Shown here: one piece after another, positions 34,085-42,566 of the stretch
Layout of the letters: the number at the start of each line of letters is the position of its first letter
Position numbering within the stretch: the stretch's first letter is position 1
From: Candidatus Thorarchaeota archaeon SMTZ1-45
GTDB lineage: Archaea; Asgardarchaeota; Thorarchaeia; Thorarchaeales; Thorarchaeaceae
Assembly: GCA_001563335.1 (NCBI GenBank)
Contig: LRSL01000033.1
Coordinates: 1 to 54,985 of the forward strand
DNA: 54,985 nt
Direction: 5' to 3'
The notes under the pieces: generated by a model
Seen by the model: only the letters and a program-made list of their open reading frames with translations
Told to the model about the DNA's origin: nothing
The model's database searches: none
Program-made: the position numbers and the translations under genes

Positions 34085-35686
34085 TTAGAATATTCCACTG
34101 ATGTTGCCATCTTTATCTATGTCCATTCCATGCGCAGCTGGCTCTTCAGGGAGACCAGGCATAAGATTGATGTCCCCCATCTGAATTACGATAAATCCAG
34201 CACCATTACTTACATTTGCACCGTTGACTTCTGCATCAAATCCCGTTGGTCTTCCCCGTAAGCTCTTTGAGTCGGACAAGCTGAATTGTGTCTTTGCTAT
34301 GCAAATTGGTAGGTTTCCATACTCACGTCTCTCCAGAGACCTGATGGTTCCTTTTGCAGTGGTGGTGTACAGAACATCATTGGCACCATAGATTTTCTGA
34401 GCGACTTTCAAGATTTTTGTCTTGATTGGGTCCTCTAAATCATAGGTATAATTAATCCGTTTGATCGGGTTACTCGCGATTGTGTCAAGTACAACTTTTG
34501 CAAGAGCTTTTCCACCTTCACTGCCCCTAGCATATACCTCTGAAACTTCCATCCCCCAGCCTTTCTCTTCACAGAATCTTCTAAGTTGGTCTATTTCCTC
34601 ATCTGTGTCATCAGGGAATCGGTTGAGTGCGACAACCGCGGGCACACCAAAATTGTTGATATTCTCCATATGTTTCTCCAAATTGGGAAAACCATCTTGG
34701 AGATCATCAAATCCGTGATATTTGAGGGCACGAATCGTTGTGATTACAACGCATGCATCAACGATAAAATCACCAGCTCTGGTGACAATATTGAAGAACT
34801 TCTCAGCACCTAAGTCAGCACCAAAGCCAGCTTCGATTACTACATAGTCAAATAGACGTAATGCAATATCGGTTCCAATGATTGAGCTTGTACCATGTGC
34901 TATGTTTGCAAATGGTCCGGTGTGGATTATCGCAGGAGTCCCTTCCTGTGTTTGCACCAGATTTGGTTTCAGAGCATCTCTCAAGATAACAGCCATAGCT
35001 CCCTCTGCTTTGACATCTTTTGCATACATCTCTTTCAATTGTTCAGAACGCGCAATCAGAATATTACCTAGTCTTTCTTTGAGGTCAACATAGTCTTTTG
35101 ATAATCCAAGAATTGCCATTACCTCTGAAGCTGAAGTTATTACAAAATTATCCTCGCGTGGAAACCCATCGAATCTGCCGCCTAATCCAACAATAACCTT
35201 TCTCAGAGCACGGTCATTCATATCGACATTTCGTGGCCAATAGGTTCGCCTAACATCAATTTCAGGTTGATGGTCATGATGGATGTAATTGTCAATCATT
35301 GCCGAGAGTAAGTTACCAGCAGCAGATACTGCAGGAAAATCTCCCGTGAACATTAGATTGATTTGCTCAAATGGTTCAACGGTGGACTTTCCTCCACCTG
35401 CTGCTCCACCTTTTATGCCAAAGACAGGACCAAGTGAGGGTTGTCTCAGTGCCACAACAGCACTGTGTCCCAAGGCATTGAGAGACATTGAGAGACCAAT
35501 GGAGTTGGTTGTCTTTCCTTCTCCAGCTGGAGTCGGATTTGTTGCAGTAACAAGTATGAGCTTGCCCTTCCGCTTCCCTAAATCCGTTCTAATCTTCAGG
35601 TCAATCTTAGCCATGAACGCTCCGTAATGTTCCAGATACTTCTCATTAATTCCAGCTTTCTTTGCCACTTCAGATATAGGAATCAA
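34085..35686 (-). CDS. fhs: Formate-tetrahydrofolate ligase
   Basis: 533 residues from a TTG at 35686, the only plausible start in frame, with a weak GGAAGAG site before it. PTPAGEGKTTNSIGLS is the ATP-binding loop, QPSLGPVFGIKGGAAGGG the signature segment and EAGFGADLGAEKF another conserved block. Length is slightly below the usual 550-560 because the N terminus is short. It makes 10-formyl-THF from formate, ATP and THF. This is the bacterial-type C1 route; most methanogens use H4MPT instead, so THF use is consistent with Asgard archaea. First gene of the Fhs-FolD-FTCD operon and divergent to a surface hydrolase. Confidence 0.95.
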   Translation of the reverse strand: MIPISEVAKKAGINEKYLEHYGAFMAKIDLKIRTDLGKRKGKLILVTATNPTPAGEGKTTNSIGLSMSLNALGHSAVVALRQPSLGPVFGIKGGAAGGGKSTVEPFEQINLMFTGDFPAVSAAGNLLSAMIDNYIHHDHQPEIDVRRTYWPRNVDMNDRALRKVIVGLGGRFDGFPREDNFVITSASEVMAILGLSKDYVDLKERLGNILIARSEQLKEMYAKDVKAEGAMAVILRDALKPNLVQTQEGTPAIIHTGPFANIAHGTSSIIGTDIALRLFDYVVIEAGFGADLGAEKFFNIVTRAGDFIVDACVVITTIRALKYHGFDDLQDGFPNLEKHMENINNFGVPAVVALNRFPDDTDEEIDQLRRFCEEKGWGMEVSEVYARGSEGGKALAKVVLDTIASNPIKRINYTYDLEDPIKTKILKVAQKIYGANDVLYTTTAKGTIRSLERREYGNLPICIAKTQFSLSDSKSLRGRPTGFDAEVNGANVSNGAGFIVIQMGDINLMPGLPEEPAAHGMDIDKDGNISGIF

Positions 35687-35817
35687 AATCTCACTCTTCC
35701 TGATAATTGTCGAATGTGCTTCACCGTGTGTTTCACCTTGATAAAAGAAGCTCTACGGCAAAGTTAACGGATTGCGTAGATTATCAGACTTAATTTGCAA
35801 TGGATTGAAATCGATTT

Positions 35818-36999
35818 ATGCCATCTCGGAGTTCGAGAATCGTAGTTATAGTTCTACTACTTTCCATGCTAGTTCTTGTGATACCGTCTGATGTTCAAAC
35901 AGCCAGACCAGTTGTAATCTGGCCGACAGAGGAGTGGGTGATATCAACCCCAGAAAATCAAGGAATGGATTCCACAGCTCTCGACGATGTCTATTCACAT
36001 GTCAGAGATTCAGGTGCTAGTATTCGTAGCCTTCTTGTTGTTAGACATGGGTATCTTGTTGCAGAGGAATATTTCACACCAATTCTTTATGATGTCGATG
36101 ACACACACATACTATATTCAGTAACAAAAAGTGTTGTTTCTTCCTTGATTGGAATTACTATCGATCAGGGGTTCATTGATAACACAAGTCATCTGTTACT
36201 TGACTTCTTTCCAGATCGAACAATTGCAAACCTCAGTGAATGGAAAGAGTCAATCACACTTGAAGATGTGCTGCAAATGAGGTCAGGTTTTCAATGGAAC
36301 GAGGACAACTACAATGAATACAATGATTTCTTTGCAATGAGAGATTCTGAAGATTGGGTTCAGTATGTCCTCGACCGTCCAATAGCATTTGAACCAGGTT
36401 CAACCTTTTATTACAATAGCGGAAACTCTCATTTACTCGCTGCAATAATCAATGTTACCACAGGTATGACTCCACTTGCCTTTGCAGACCAATATCTCTT
36501 CGGTCCTCTAGGAATCACAACAAGACTGTGGCTTACAGACCCACTAGGAATCAATTTCGGTGGTTCTAACCTTGCTCTGAGACCACGAGACATGGCGAAA
36601 TTCGGACTCTTATTCCTAAACAATGGGACTTGGGATGATCAACAGATAGTGTCATCAAGTTGGGTTAATAGATCAAGCCATGGTCCATCGACCCCCTATG
36701 CAGGAGTCAGTTACGGATATCAGTGGTGGCTTAACGATAACACTGAGTGGTACTCTGCTAGAGGATATGATGGTCAATTCATCTACGTCATTCCGGAACA
36801 TGACATTGTTGTAGTATTTACATCAGACAACAGTGATGGTCCCTATGAGTATGATTGGCTTGTGGGCGAAGGGATACTTGGAGCTGTGACAAATATCTAT
36901 CCAGATGAAAATCCATCAAACATCCCCTACATACTTGTCGGTGTGGTTTCGATGGGAGTTTTGGTTGTAGCTATCTTAGTTTTCAGAGGCAGAAGATAA
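35818..36999 (+). CDS. Surface serine hydrolase of the beta-lactamase/class C family
   Basis: 393 residues. An N-terminal signal peptide (VVIVLLLSMLVLVIPSDV) is followed by the hydrolase domain with S101-V-T-K104 (ILYSVTKSVV) and Y198-Y-N200 (the Y-x-N motif) and then RGYDGQFIYVIPEHDIVVVF in the place of the third motif. A C-terminal helix (YILVGVVSMGVLVVAILVF) with RGRR after it anchors the protein to the membrane with the catalytic domain outside. The family includes DD-peptidases, esterases and D-amino-acid amidases; this member cannot be assigned. No neighbour names a substrate. The divergent upstream gene is fhs. Confidence 0.9.
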   Translation: MPSRSSRIVVIVLLLSMLVLVIPSDVQTARPVVIWPTEEWVISTPENQGMDSTALDDVYSHVRDSGASIRSLLVVRHGYLVAEEYFTPILYDVDDTHILYSVTKSVVSSLIGITIDQGFIDNTSHLLLDFFPDRTIANLSEWKESITLEDVLQMRSGFQWNEDNYNEYNDFFAMRDSEDWVQYVLDRPIAFEPGSTFYYNSGNSHLLAAIINVTTGMTPLAFADQYLFGPLGITTRLWLTDPLGINFGGSNLALRPRDMAKFGLLFLNNGTWDDQQIVSSSWVNRSSHGPSTPYAGVSYGYQWWLNDNTEWYSARGYDGQFIYVIPEHDIVVVFTSDNSDGPYEYDWLVGEGILGAVTNIYPDENPSNIPYILVGVVSMGVLVVAILVFRGRR

Positions 37000-37069
37000 T
37001 CCATTATCGAGGAGAGTTTCTCCAAAAGAACATAAGACGGGCGTGCATAGAATAGTGTGGTTGATTGTA

Positions 37070-38383
37070 ATGGAAAAACTTCCACTAGATGCACTACCTG
37101 ATGCACTACCCGATGCTATTGATGAAGACAAGTATGTCATCTGTACTTACTATGTTGGTCTCCCTCCGTTCATGGATGCTCGTGAGTTAGCGCATGCAGC
37201 TGCTGTTGAACAGAGTACTGGTACTTGGACCCTTGTGCCAGGAGAAACTCCTGAAGTTCGAAGGCGTCATGTTGCCAAAGTTATAGGAGTCTACGAAGTG
37301 CCCCAGCATGAGTACAGTATCCCAAAGGATATTGAGAGAAGAGAATATATCATGCAGGTTGCATTTCCCTGGGAGAATTTTGGTCAGCAGATACCAATGC
37401 TGCTCAGCACAGTTATTGGCAATATCTCCCTATATGGCAGAATCAAATGTCTAGACATGAAATTCCCGAAGAGCTGGCTTAAGGGATTCAAAGGTCCAAA
37501 GTTTGGTATCAAGGGTCTCCGGAAACTGTTGAAAATTAAGAAGAGACCTATCCTGAACAATATGGTCAAACCATGTGTATACACATCATGCCAGATGGGT
37601 GCAGATTTAGCCTATGAAGCAGCGGCTGGAGGTGCCGACATAATCAAGGATGACGAGCTATTGGCAAATCCAGATTTCAACACGCTTGAGGATCGCATCC
37701 CTCGGTTCATGGAAGCCCTTGATCGAGCAGACTCAGAGAAGGGGGAGAAGACGATCTACACTGTTAATATAACTGATAGACTTCCAAGAATGTTTGAGAA
37801 TGCAGAGAGGGCTATCGAGTTGGGAGCTAATGGTCTGATGATAAACTTTCTTGCAGTAGGTTACTCTGCATTCCGTCATGTGAGTGAAGATCTTGCACCA
37901 AAGGTTCCCCTTCTGGCTCATATGGATGTCACAGGAGCAATGACCTATTCACCGATAGTGGGCATCTCTTCAAACATAGTGACAGGGAAACTGCCAAGGA
38001 TCTGTGGTTCAGATATCACAGTGTTTCCCGCACCCTACGGAAAAGCCCCTGTTCTCAGAGAACGTTTCCTCAATGTTGCACATGACATGGTGATGCCTCT
38101 TCATAATATCGGACCGACAGCCCCAATGCCCAGTGGAGGTATCAGTCAAGGGCATGTTGAGGAGGTCATGAATGATCTTGGACCAGATATTGTCATCGGA
38201 ACGGGAGCAGGAATCCATGCGCATCCAATGGGACCACGTGCAGGAGCAATCGCGTTCAGGCAGGCGATCGAAGCCAAGATGCAAGGCATCCCCGTAAGCA
38301 GGTACGCAAAGGAGGAAGGACACGAAGAACTGAAAGTCGCCATGGAGTCTTGGGGTTCTGGAAGGACCGGAGCAGACCTCTAG
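37070..38383 (+). CDS. RuBisCO-like protein (form IV-type large-subunit homologue)
   Basis: 437 residues from ATG 37070 (GTG 37043 adds nine). The RuBisCO large-subunit fold is seen as EQSTGTWT (catalytic Glu/Thr), IGNISLYG, MVKPCVY (K167, equivalent of K175), AADIIKDDE-like (K193, D195, E196, equivalent of the carbamylated K201 and D203/E204), AHMDVTGA, the loop-6 lysine K325 in PYGK, PSGGISQG and GAGIHAHPMGP. However the second lysine of KPK is Cys, the residues at R295 and H298 are Met and Thr, and H327 is not His. Carboxylation is thus unlikely, and an enolase or isomerase-type RLP is expected. It sits 15 bases before an Old Yellow Enzyme gene. Confidence 0.9.
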   Translation: MEKLPLDALPDALPDAIDEDKYVICTYYVGLPPFMDARELAHAAAVEQSTGTWTLVPGETPEVRRRHVAKVIGVYEVPQHEYSIPKDIERREYIMQVAFPWENFGQQIPMLLSTVIGNISLYGRIKCLDMKFPKSWLKGFKGPKFGIKGLRKLLKIKKRPILNNMVKPCVYTSCQMGADLAYEAAAGGADIIKDDELLANPDFNTLEDRIPRFMEALDRADSEKGEKTIYTVNITDRLPRMFENAERAIELGANGLMINFLAVGYSAFRHVSEDLAPKVPLLAHMDVTGAMTYSPIVGISSNIVTGKLPRICGSDITVFPAPYGKAPVLRERFLNVAHDMVMPLHNIGPTAPMPSGGISQGHVEEVMNDLGPDIVIGTGAGIHAHPMGPRAGAIAFRQAIEAKMQGIPVSRYAKEEGHEELKVAMESWGSGRTGADL

Positions 38384-38398
38384 CCCAATGGTGATGAG

Positions 38399-39445
38399 GT
38401 GATGGTGGACTTTTCAGAACCAATTGATATTGCAGGTCTTGAAGTCAAGAATCGATTCGTGATGCCACCTATGGTAAGGAGTCTTGCATCGGAAGATGGG
38501 TCTGTGACGGATGCAGTTATCCAACATTACGAGGACCGCAGCAGAGGTCAGGTTGGTCTCATTATAGTGGAGGCAGCCGCCATAGCTTGGGAACACCGTA
38601 TTGGTATGAAGAATATTGGAATCCATGATGATAGGCTGATTCCAGGGCTCAAAAGGCTTGCAGATGGAATAAAAGCACATGGGGCACGAGCTTTCATTCA
38701 GATCAATCACTCCGGTTCGAAAACACACTTTAATACAAGATATGTTGGTCCTTCCAACATCCCAGTTGTGAAACACAAAATACCTGAGCCACTTTCTTTA
38801 GAAGAGATTTATGACATAACACAGAAGTTTGTCGACGCCACAAGAAGAGCTATGGAGGCGGGATTTGATGGTGTGGAAATCCATGGCGCTCATTACTATC
38901 TCTTGAGTGAGTTTCTTTCAGGCTACACGAATCGTAGAAACGATGAGTATGGAGGAACTACAAAAAAGAAAGCGAAGTTCTCTGTAGAGGTGATTAGAGC
39001 TATTCGAAGAGAGTTAGGCGACTATCCACTCATCTTCCGCATGAATGGAGTCGAGAATGTTGAAAATGGAATCACAATCGATGAAGGCATTGAGATTGCC
39101 AAGATTATTGAACATGCAGGGATTGATGTACTCCATATCTCCTGCGTTGTTGACTCAACATTCAATCCAGGGTTGCCTCCAGTGTTTGACAAAGAATCGC
39201 AACCAGATTTTCTCAAGGACTATCCATATGATTCCTGCATACCGATTGCTGGAAAAATCAGACCTCATGTTAGTGTGCCGGTGATTGGAGTTGGAGAGGT
39301 TAGAGATGCAATACTTGTAAAGAAAGTCGAGAGAGATAACATGTGCGATATGCTTGGTATTGGTAGAGGCTTACTTGCAGACCCGTACTTCATTCAAAAA
39401 ATCTTGGAGGGTCACGAGGAAGACATTATTCCATGGAAAGAGTAA
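38399..39445 (+). CDS. Old Yellow Enzyme-family NADH:flavin oxidoreductase
   Basis: 348 residues, so only the FMN barrel, without the FeS/NAD domain of dienoyl-CoA reductases. Motifs are VKNRFVMPPMVRSLA near the N terminus, FIQINHSGSK, FDGVEIHGAHYYLLSEFLS and TNRRNDEYGGT (flavin and substrate binding), with the catalytic His pair region at HGAH. It reduces activated double bonds using NAD(P)H. The start GTG at 38399 lies just before ATG 38402 and after a GATGAGGTG site. It follows the RuBisCO-like gene by 15 bases, so they probably share a transcript. This is the only visible partner for the RLP. Confidence 0.9.
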   Translation: MMVDFSEPIDIAGLEVKNRFVMPPMVRSLASEDGSVTDAVIQHYEDRSRGQVGLIIVEAAAIAWEHRIGMKNIGIHDDRLIPGLKRLADGIKAHGARAFIQINHSGSKTHFNTRYVGPSNIPVVKHKIPEPLSLEEIYDITQKFVDATRRAMEAGFDGVEIHGAHYYLLSEFLSGYTNRRNDEYGGTTKKKAKFSVEVIRAIRRELGDYPLIFRMNGVENVENGITIDEGIEIAKIIEHAGIDVLHISCVVDSTFNPGLPPVFDKESQPDFLKDYPYDSCIPIAGKIRPHVSVPVIGVGEVRDAILVKKVERDNMCDMLGIGRGLLADPYFIQKILEGHEEDIIPWKE

Positions 39446-39448
39446 ATG

Positions 39449-39910
39449 TCATTCAATACTCACGAAGAATTGCCAGCCACAAGGGCAGTCTAGGTAACCG
39501 TGGTACAATACTCCAGCTAATGGACTTGTGTGGTCTGCTATAACAGCAGCTAATGGATCCCTCACGAAACCACTTGTTCGCCAATCAGAGCCAGTATAAA
39601 ACGTGATTATTTCACTTGTATTATCAGAAAACTCGATTAGAAAATATGCTGTATAATCAGCATCGTATGCACCTTGAGGATATGTCCAGTACATGAAGGT
39701 GAATGTTACCTCATGAAAATTCACCACGTACGAGGTGTTATCTCCTGCGTCATAGATTTCACTGATATAACAAATCTCCCCGGTTTCTTTAACATACCCG
39801 ACACCCCAATATCGTGTATCCAAGTATGCCATGTAGGCTAAGAGTCCAACTAGTGAGATGATTAGTATACTAATAACAAAAAAGATGAGAATCATTCGGT
39901 TTCGTTTCAT
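39449..39910 (-). CDS. Uncharacterised N-terminally anchored extracellular protein
   Basis: 153 residues from ATG 39910, preceded by GGGTGGTT; a longer GTG-type start 19 residues upstream is less likely. One hydrophobic helix (MILIFFVISILIISLVGLLAYMAY) is followed by about 120 residues with strand-like pattern and several tyrosines and cysteines (GEICYISEI, YLDCPCGW). The helix could be a signal anchor with the domain outside. I do not recognise a family. It is convergent with the Old Yellow Enzyme gene with only three bases between stops. Confidence 0.65.
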   Translation of the reverse strand: MKRNRMILIFFVISILIISLVGLLAYMAYLDTRYWGVGYVKETGEICYISEIYDAGDNTSYVVNFHEVTFTFMYWTYPQGAYDADYTAYFLIEFSDNTSEIITFYTGSDWRTSGFVRDPLAAVIADHTSPLAGVLYHGYLDCPCGWQFFVSIE

Positions 39911-40026
39911 AACATAACCACCCAAGACTAATTCTCTTTCACAACATCCTTTTTTGACACGCCTCAACTGTCTTTATGGAAGAAAATCTTTATGCATTTT
40001 TTCAAAGTTGGCACTTTGGATGAGTA

Positions 40027-40935
40027 CTATTTCTCAGGGTATCTAGCAGCTTCAGACCTGAATCTTTGACCTTCATTGAAGATTTCCTTTGGATCTGTTA
40101 CAATGAATGCGAATCGATAGATCATCGTTGTTGCAGTACTTGACCAGAAGAAATACTCTGGAGGGAGAATGAATGCCTCACTCCATTTTGTACATAGAGA
40201 ACTGAAAAACTCCTCTAACTTTGGTTGCGAGCACGTTCGTTCCACCTCAATATCGAAAGTGTACCTATAGACCTCATCTCCTCTGGTGAGGAACTTTAGC
40301 TTCTCCACCACATCCTGAAACCTTGAGTCTTTGTCATCGTCTGGATCAAAAATTTCATGTTTGTAGCTCATGCCGCGCTCATCAAAGTAGTCGTCAATTC
40401 TAACCCTGAAATTTGTAAGTCGGGAGTCAATCGTTGTGGAGTTTGGAACGAATTGTCTTGTGTGGTCAATTCTTAGGACTCGTGTGTAGTTGAGAGTGAT
40501 CTCAAGGACAATTCCTTCGGTTTCCCCAAGGCGGATATAGTCACCAACTCGAAAAGGTCTTGCAACAAGTACATAGAGACCACTGACAATGTTTGAGAGA
40601 GCTCTAGAGAATGCAAGACCTATGGCTGTACCAATGAGCGCACCACCGGCAACAACATACTGAGCTATGGACTCACCAACTGCTGATAGAAAAATCAGGA
40701 GCGCGATTGAAAAGAAGAACAGCCTTATTCCGAAGATTGTACCACCTGTCGCTTCTCTGGGCATTCCCACCTTCTTGAAAGACATCTTAATGGAACGAAT
40801 TACTATCAGGTAAAAGATGTAAAGAATTATGAAGAAAGGTATCAAAGCGATGAAACCAGCATAGTTTCCCAAACCTGAAGGGCCGAGTAGGCTTGTCAGG
40901 TATGTGATGAAGTCAGAGAATATATCCTGCAACAT
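40027..40935 (-). CDS. MscS-family mechanosensitive ion channel
   Basis: 302 residues. Three or four membrane helices precede the conserved pore helix region AGGALIGTAIGLAFSRALSN (Gly/Ala-rich TM3) and the beta domain RPFRVGDYIRLGETEGIVLEI, which is the MscS signature. The C-terminal 120 residues form the cytoplasmic alpha/beta domain. The channel opens on membrane tension and releases solutes at hypo-osmotic shock. It is divergent to the alpha/alpha-toroid gene, with the short intergenic stretch 40936-41035 serving both. Confidence 0.92.
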   Translation of the reverse strand: MLQDIFSDFITYLTSLLGPSGLGNYAGFIALIPFFIILYIFYLIVIRSIKMSFKKVGMPREATGGTIFGIRLFFFSIALLIFLSAVGESIAQYVVAGGALIGTAIGLAFSRALSNIVSGLYVLVARPFRVGDYIRLGETEGIVLEITLNYTRVLRIDHTRQFVPNSTTIDSRLTNFRVRIDDYFDERGMSYKHEIFDPDDDKDSRFQDVVEKLKFLTRGDEVYRYTFDIEVERTCSQPKLEEFFSSLCTKWSEAFILPPEYFFWSSTATTMIYRFAFIVTDPKEIFNEGQRFRSEAARYPEK

Positions 40936-41035
40936 TAATCAGGCTCTCGGAGTGATAGGTCGAGAGTACGTTTGTACGATTAATTCTTTTGGGTGGGAGC
41001 TAGCCCTTATTACAAAGAAATTCAGATGTGAAAGT

Positions 41036-42031
41036 ATGAGATGGATGGAGGTAATCAGTCAGAAGATTGTCGACTGGTTGTTGGGCCCGGAGAATCCAGG
41101 AGTAAGATATTGGGCACTTCAGCAACTAAAAGATAGACCTGCTGATAATGCAGATGTTATGGAAGCTCAGGATGCAGTGATGGTTTCAGCATGTATCAAG
41201 ACAATCATGAAGGCTCAAAAAAGTGAGGGTCACTGGGGCACCTATGGGAATATGTATTTACCAAAATACAAGGCAACTACACATAATCTGTTGATTCTTG
41301 CTGAGCTAGGAGCAGAAAGAACTGTAAAAATAGAGAAGGCAATTGAGCATCTTTTTTTGTATCAACGGAACTCAGGGCATTTTCTCACAGATATCCCCAA
41401 GACTGAGAAAGGATATGCAAGTGTTGTAAACGATGGGTGCTGTCTAGATGGGAATATCTTGTATTATCTGATTCATTTTGGATATCTGGATGATTCAAGA
41501 ACTCAGAGGCTCATTGACTTCCAAGTGGAGTATCATTCAGACGATGTAGGAGGCTGGAAGTGTAGAGCCTTTCCAATTGACAGGAGTAAAGTGTTTCCAG
41601 AGAACTGTTACATGGGCGGAGTGAAAGTACTCAAAGCAATTGCACGAATCCCGAAAAAACGTAGGTCGAAGGATCTAGATCGCATAGTTCGTCAAGAAAC
41701 AGAGATCCTGTTAGAGAATGAGATCTTTAGATATCTTCAAAATCCAGATGGAACTAGAAAAGAAAAGGCAGGTTGGAAGAAGTTCGGTTTTCCACTTTTT
41801 TACCAATCGGATGTCTTGGAGGTGCTTGATGTCTTGACTGAACTTGGAGTAAGGGACAAACGGATGCAGGAATCAATTGATCTTGTTATTAAGAGCAAAA
41901 CATCAGATGACAAATGGCTTCTCAAGAATACATACAATGGTAAGATGCTCTGTGAAATAGATGAGAAGAATAAACCATCAAAGTGGATTACGCTGAGAGC
42001 TGCTAGAGTCTTGAAGCGGCACCTTGGTTGA
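41036..42031 (+). CDS. Alpha/alpha-toroid (prenyltransferase/squalene-cyclase-like) repeat protein
   Basis: 331 residues from ATG 41036 (ATG 41045 also possible); the open frame extends further upstream but that stretch overlaps the divergent MscS start and lacks coding character. Repeats of the toroid type are visible: IMKAQKSEGHWGTYGNMYLPKY, FLYQRNSGHFLTDI, NILYYLIHFGYL, GVKVLKAIARIP, LEVLDVLTELGV, each with a Gly-Trp/His turn. Databases often carry such proteins as 'nitrogen fixation protein NifH' by mistake. No DxDD cyclase motif is seen, so it is probably a binding protein rather than a terpene cyclase. It is cytoplasmic, with no signal peptide. Confidence 0.75.
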   Translation: MRWMEVISQKIVDWLLGPENPGVRYWALQQLKDRPADNADVMEAQDAVMVSACIKTIMKAQKSEGHWGTYGNMYLPKYKATTHNLLILAELGAERTVKIEKAIEHLFLYQRNSGHFLTDIPKTEKGYASVVNDGCCLDGNILYYLIHFGYLDDSRTQRLIDFQVEYHSDDVGGWKCRAFPIDRSKVFPENCYMGGVKVLKAIARIPKKRRSKDLDRIVRQETEILLENEIFRYLQNPDGTRKEKAGWKKFGFPLFYQSDVLEVLDVLTELGVRDKRMQESIDLVIKSKTSDDKWLLKNTYNGKMLCEIDEKNKPSKWITLRAARVLKRHLG

Positions 42032-42035
42032 ATCC

Positions 42036-42548
42036 TCAGCGCCTATTCTCTGGAATTGTCACCTTATACCCAACACCTGTATGGTTCCCTCTCAACTCCA
42101 TTAAGCCATATCCGAGTCCATAGCAGAATACAGTGGGTTCAGGTGTTATTTTGATGTAGGCAATTTCAACTCCTAACTCATCGGCATCTGCTTGAAGATT
42201 CATACGACCGATTCTTGTTTGACTCATTGCCCATCGCCCATCTGCATCATTGGCAGGAAGAATTTCGGCTGTTCCTCGGAACATCACATAGCTCGCTGGA
42301 GCAAACCGGACCCAGTAATGTGGAAAAGTCACAACTAGGGACACATTGGGATTTCGTCTAATGTTTCGAACCTTCACGTAATTTGCTCCAGCTATGCTAT
42401 ACAGAGCAAAAGGTTTCTCTGGAGGTCCAACAGCATAAATAATTCCAGTACTATGGGGTCGCCCCTTAGAGTCAATCGTCGTGATTACTCCAAACGTCTT
42501 CTTTCTTACTTGTTTCTCTACAAAATCAAATGAAAATCGAGTCATCAT
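42036..42548 (-). CDS. Flavin split-barrel (pyridoxamine oxidase-like) protein
   Basis: 170 residues. The split-barrel pattern is clear: FGVITTIDSKGRPHSTGIIYA, FALYSIAGANYVKVRNIRRNPNVSLVVTF and YVMFRGTAEILPANDAD. N-V-x-R-N-P-x-V-x-L is the usual FMN or F420 binding region of the PPOX/F420-dependent families. Either cofactor is possible. It starts 18 bases after the stop of the FGGY kinase gene on the same strand (the kinase being upstream), so the two may be cotranscribed. Its substrate is unknown. Confidence 0.85.
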   Translation of the reverse strand: MMTRFSFDFVEKQVRKKTFGVITTIDSKGRPHSTGIIYAVGPPEKPFALYSIAGANYVKVRNIRRNPNVSLVVTFPHYWVRFAPASYVMFRGTAEILPANDADGRWAMSQTRIGRMNLQADADELGVEIAYIKITPEPTVFCYGLGYGLMELRGNHTGVGYKVTIPENRR

Positions 42549-42566
42549 ATCAAATCCAAGTGACGA

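Noticed and set aside
40904..41035. 44-codon N-terminal extension of the alpha/alpha-toroid gene
   Set aside because: It overlaps the divergent MscS start and lies in the likely promoter region. The toroid fold begins after ATG 41036.
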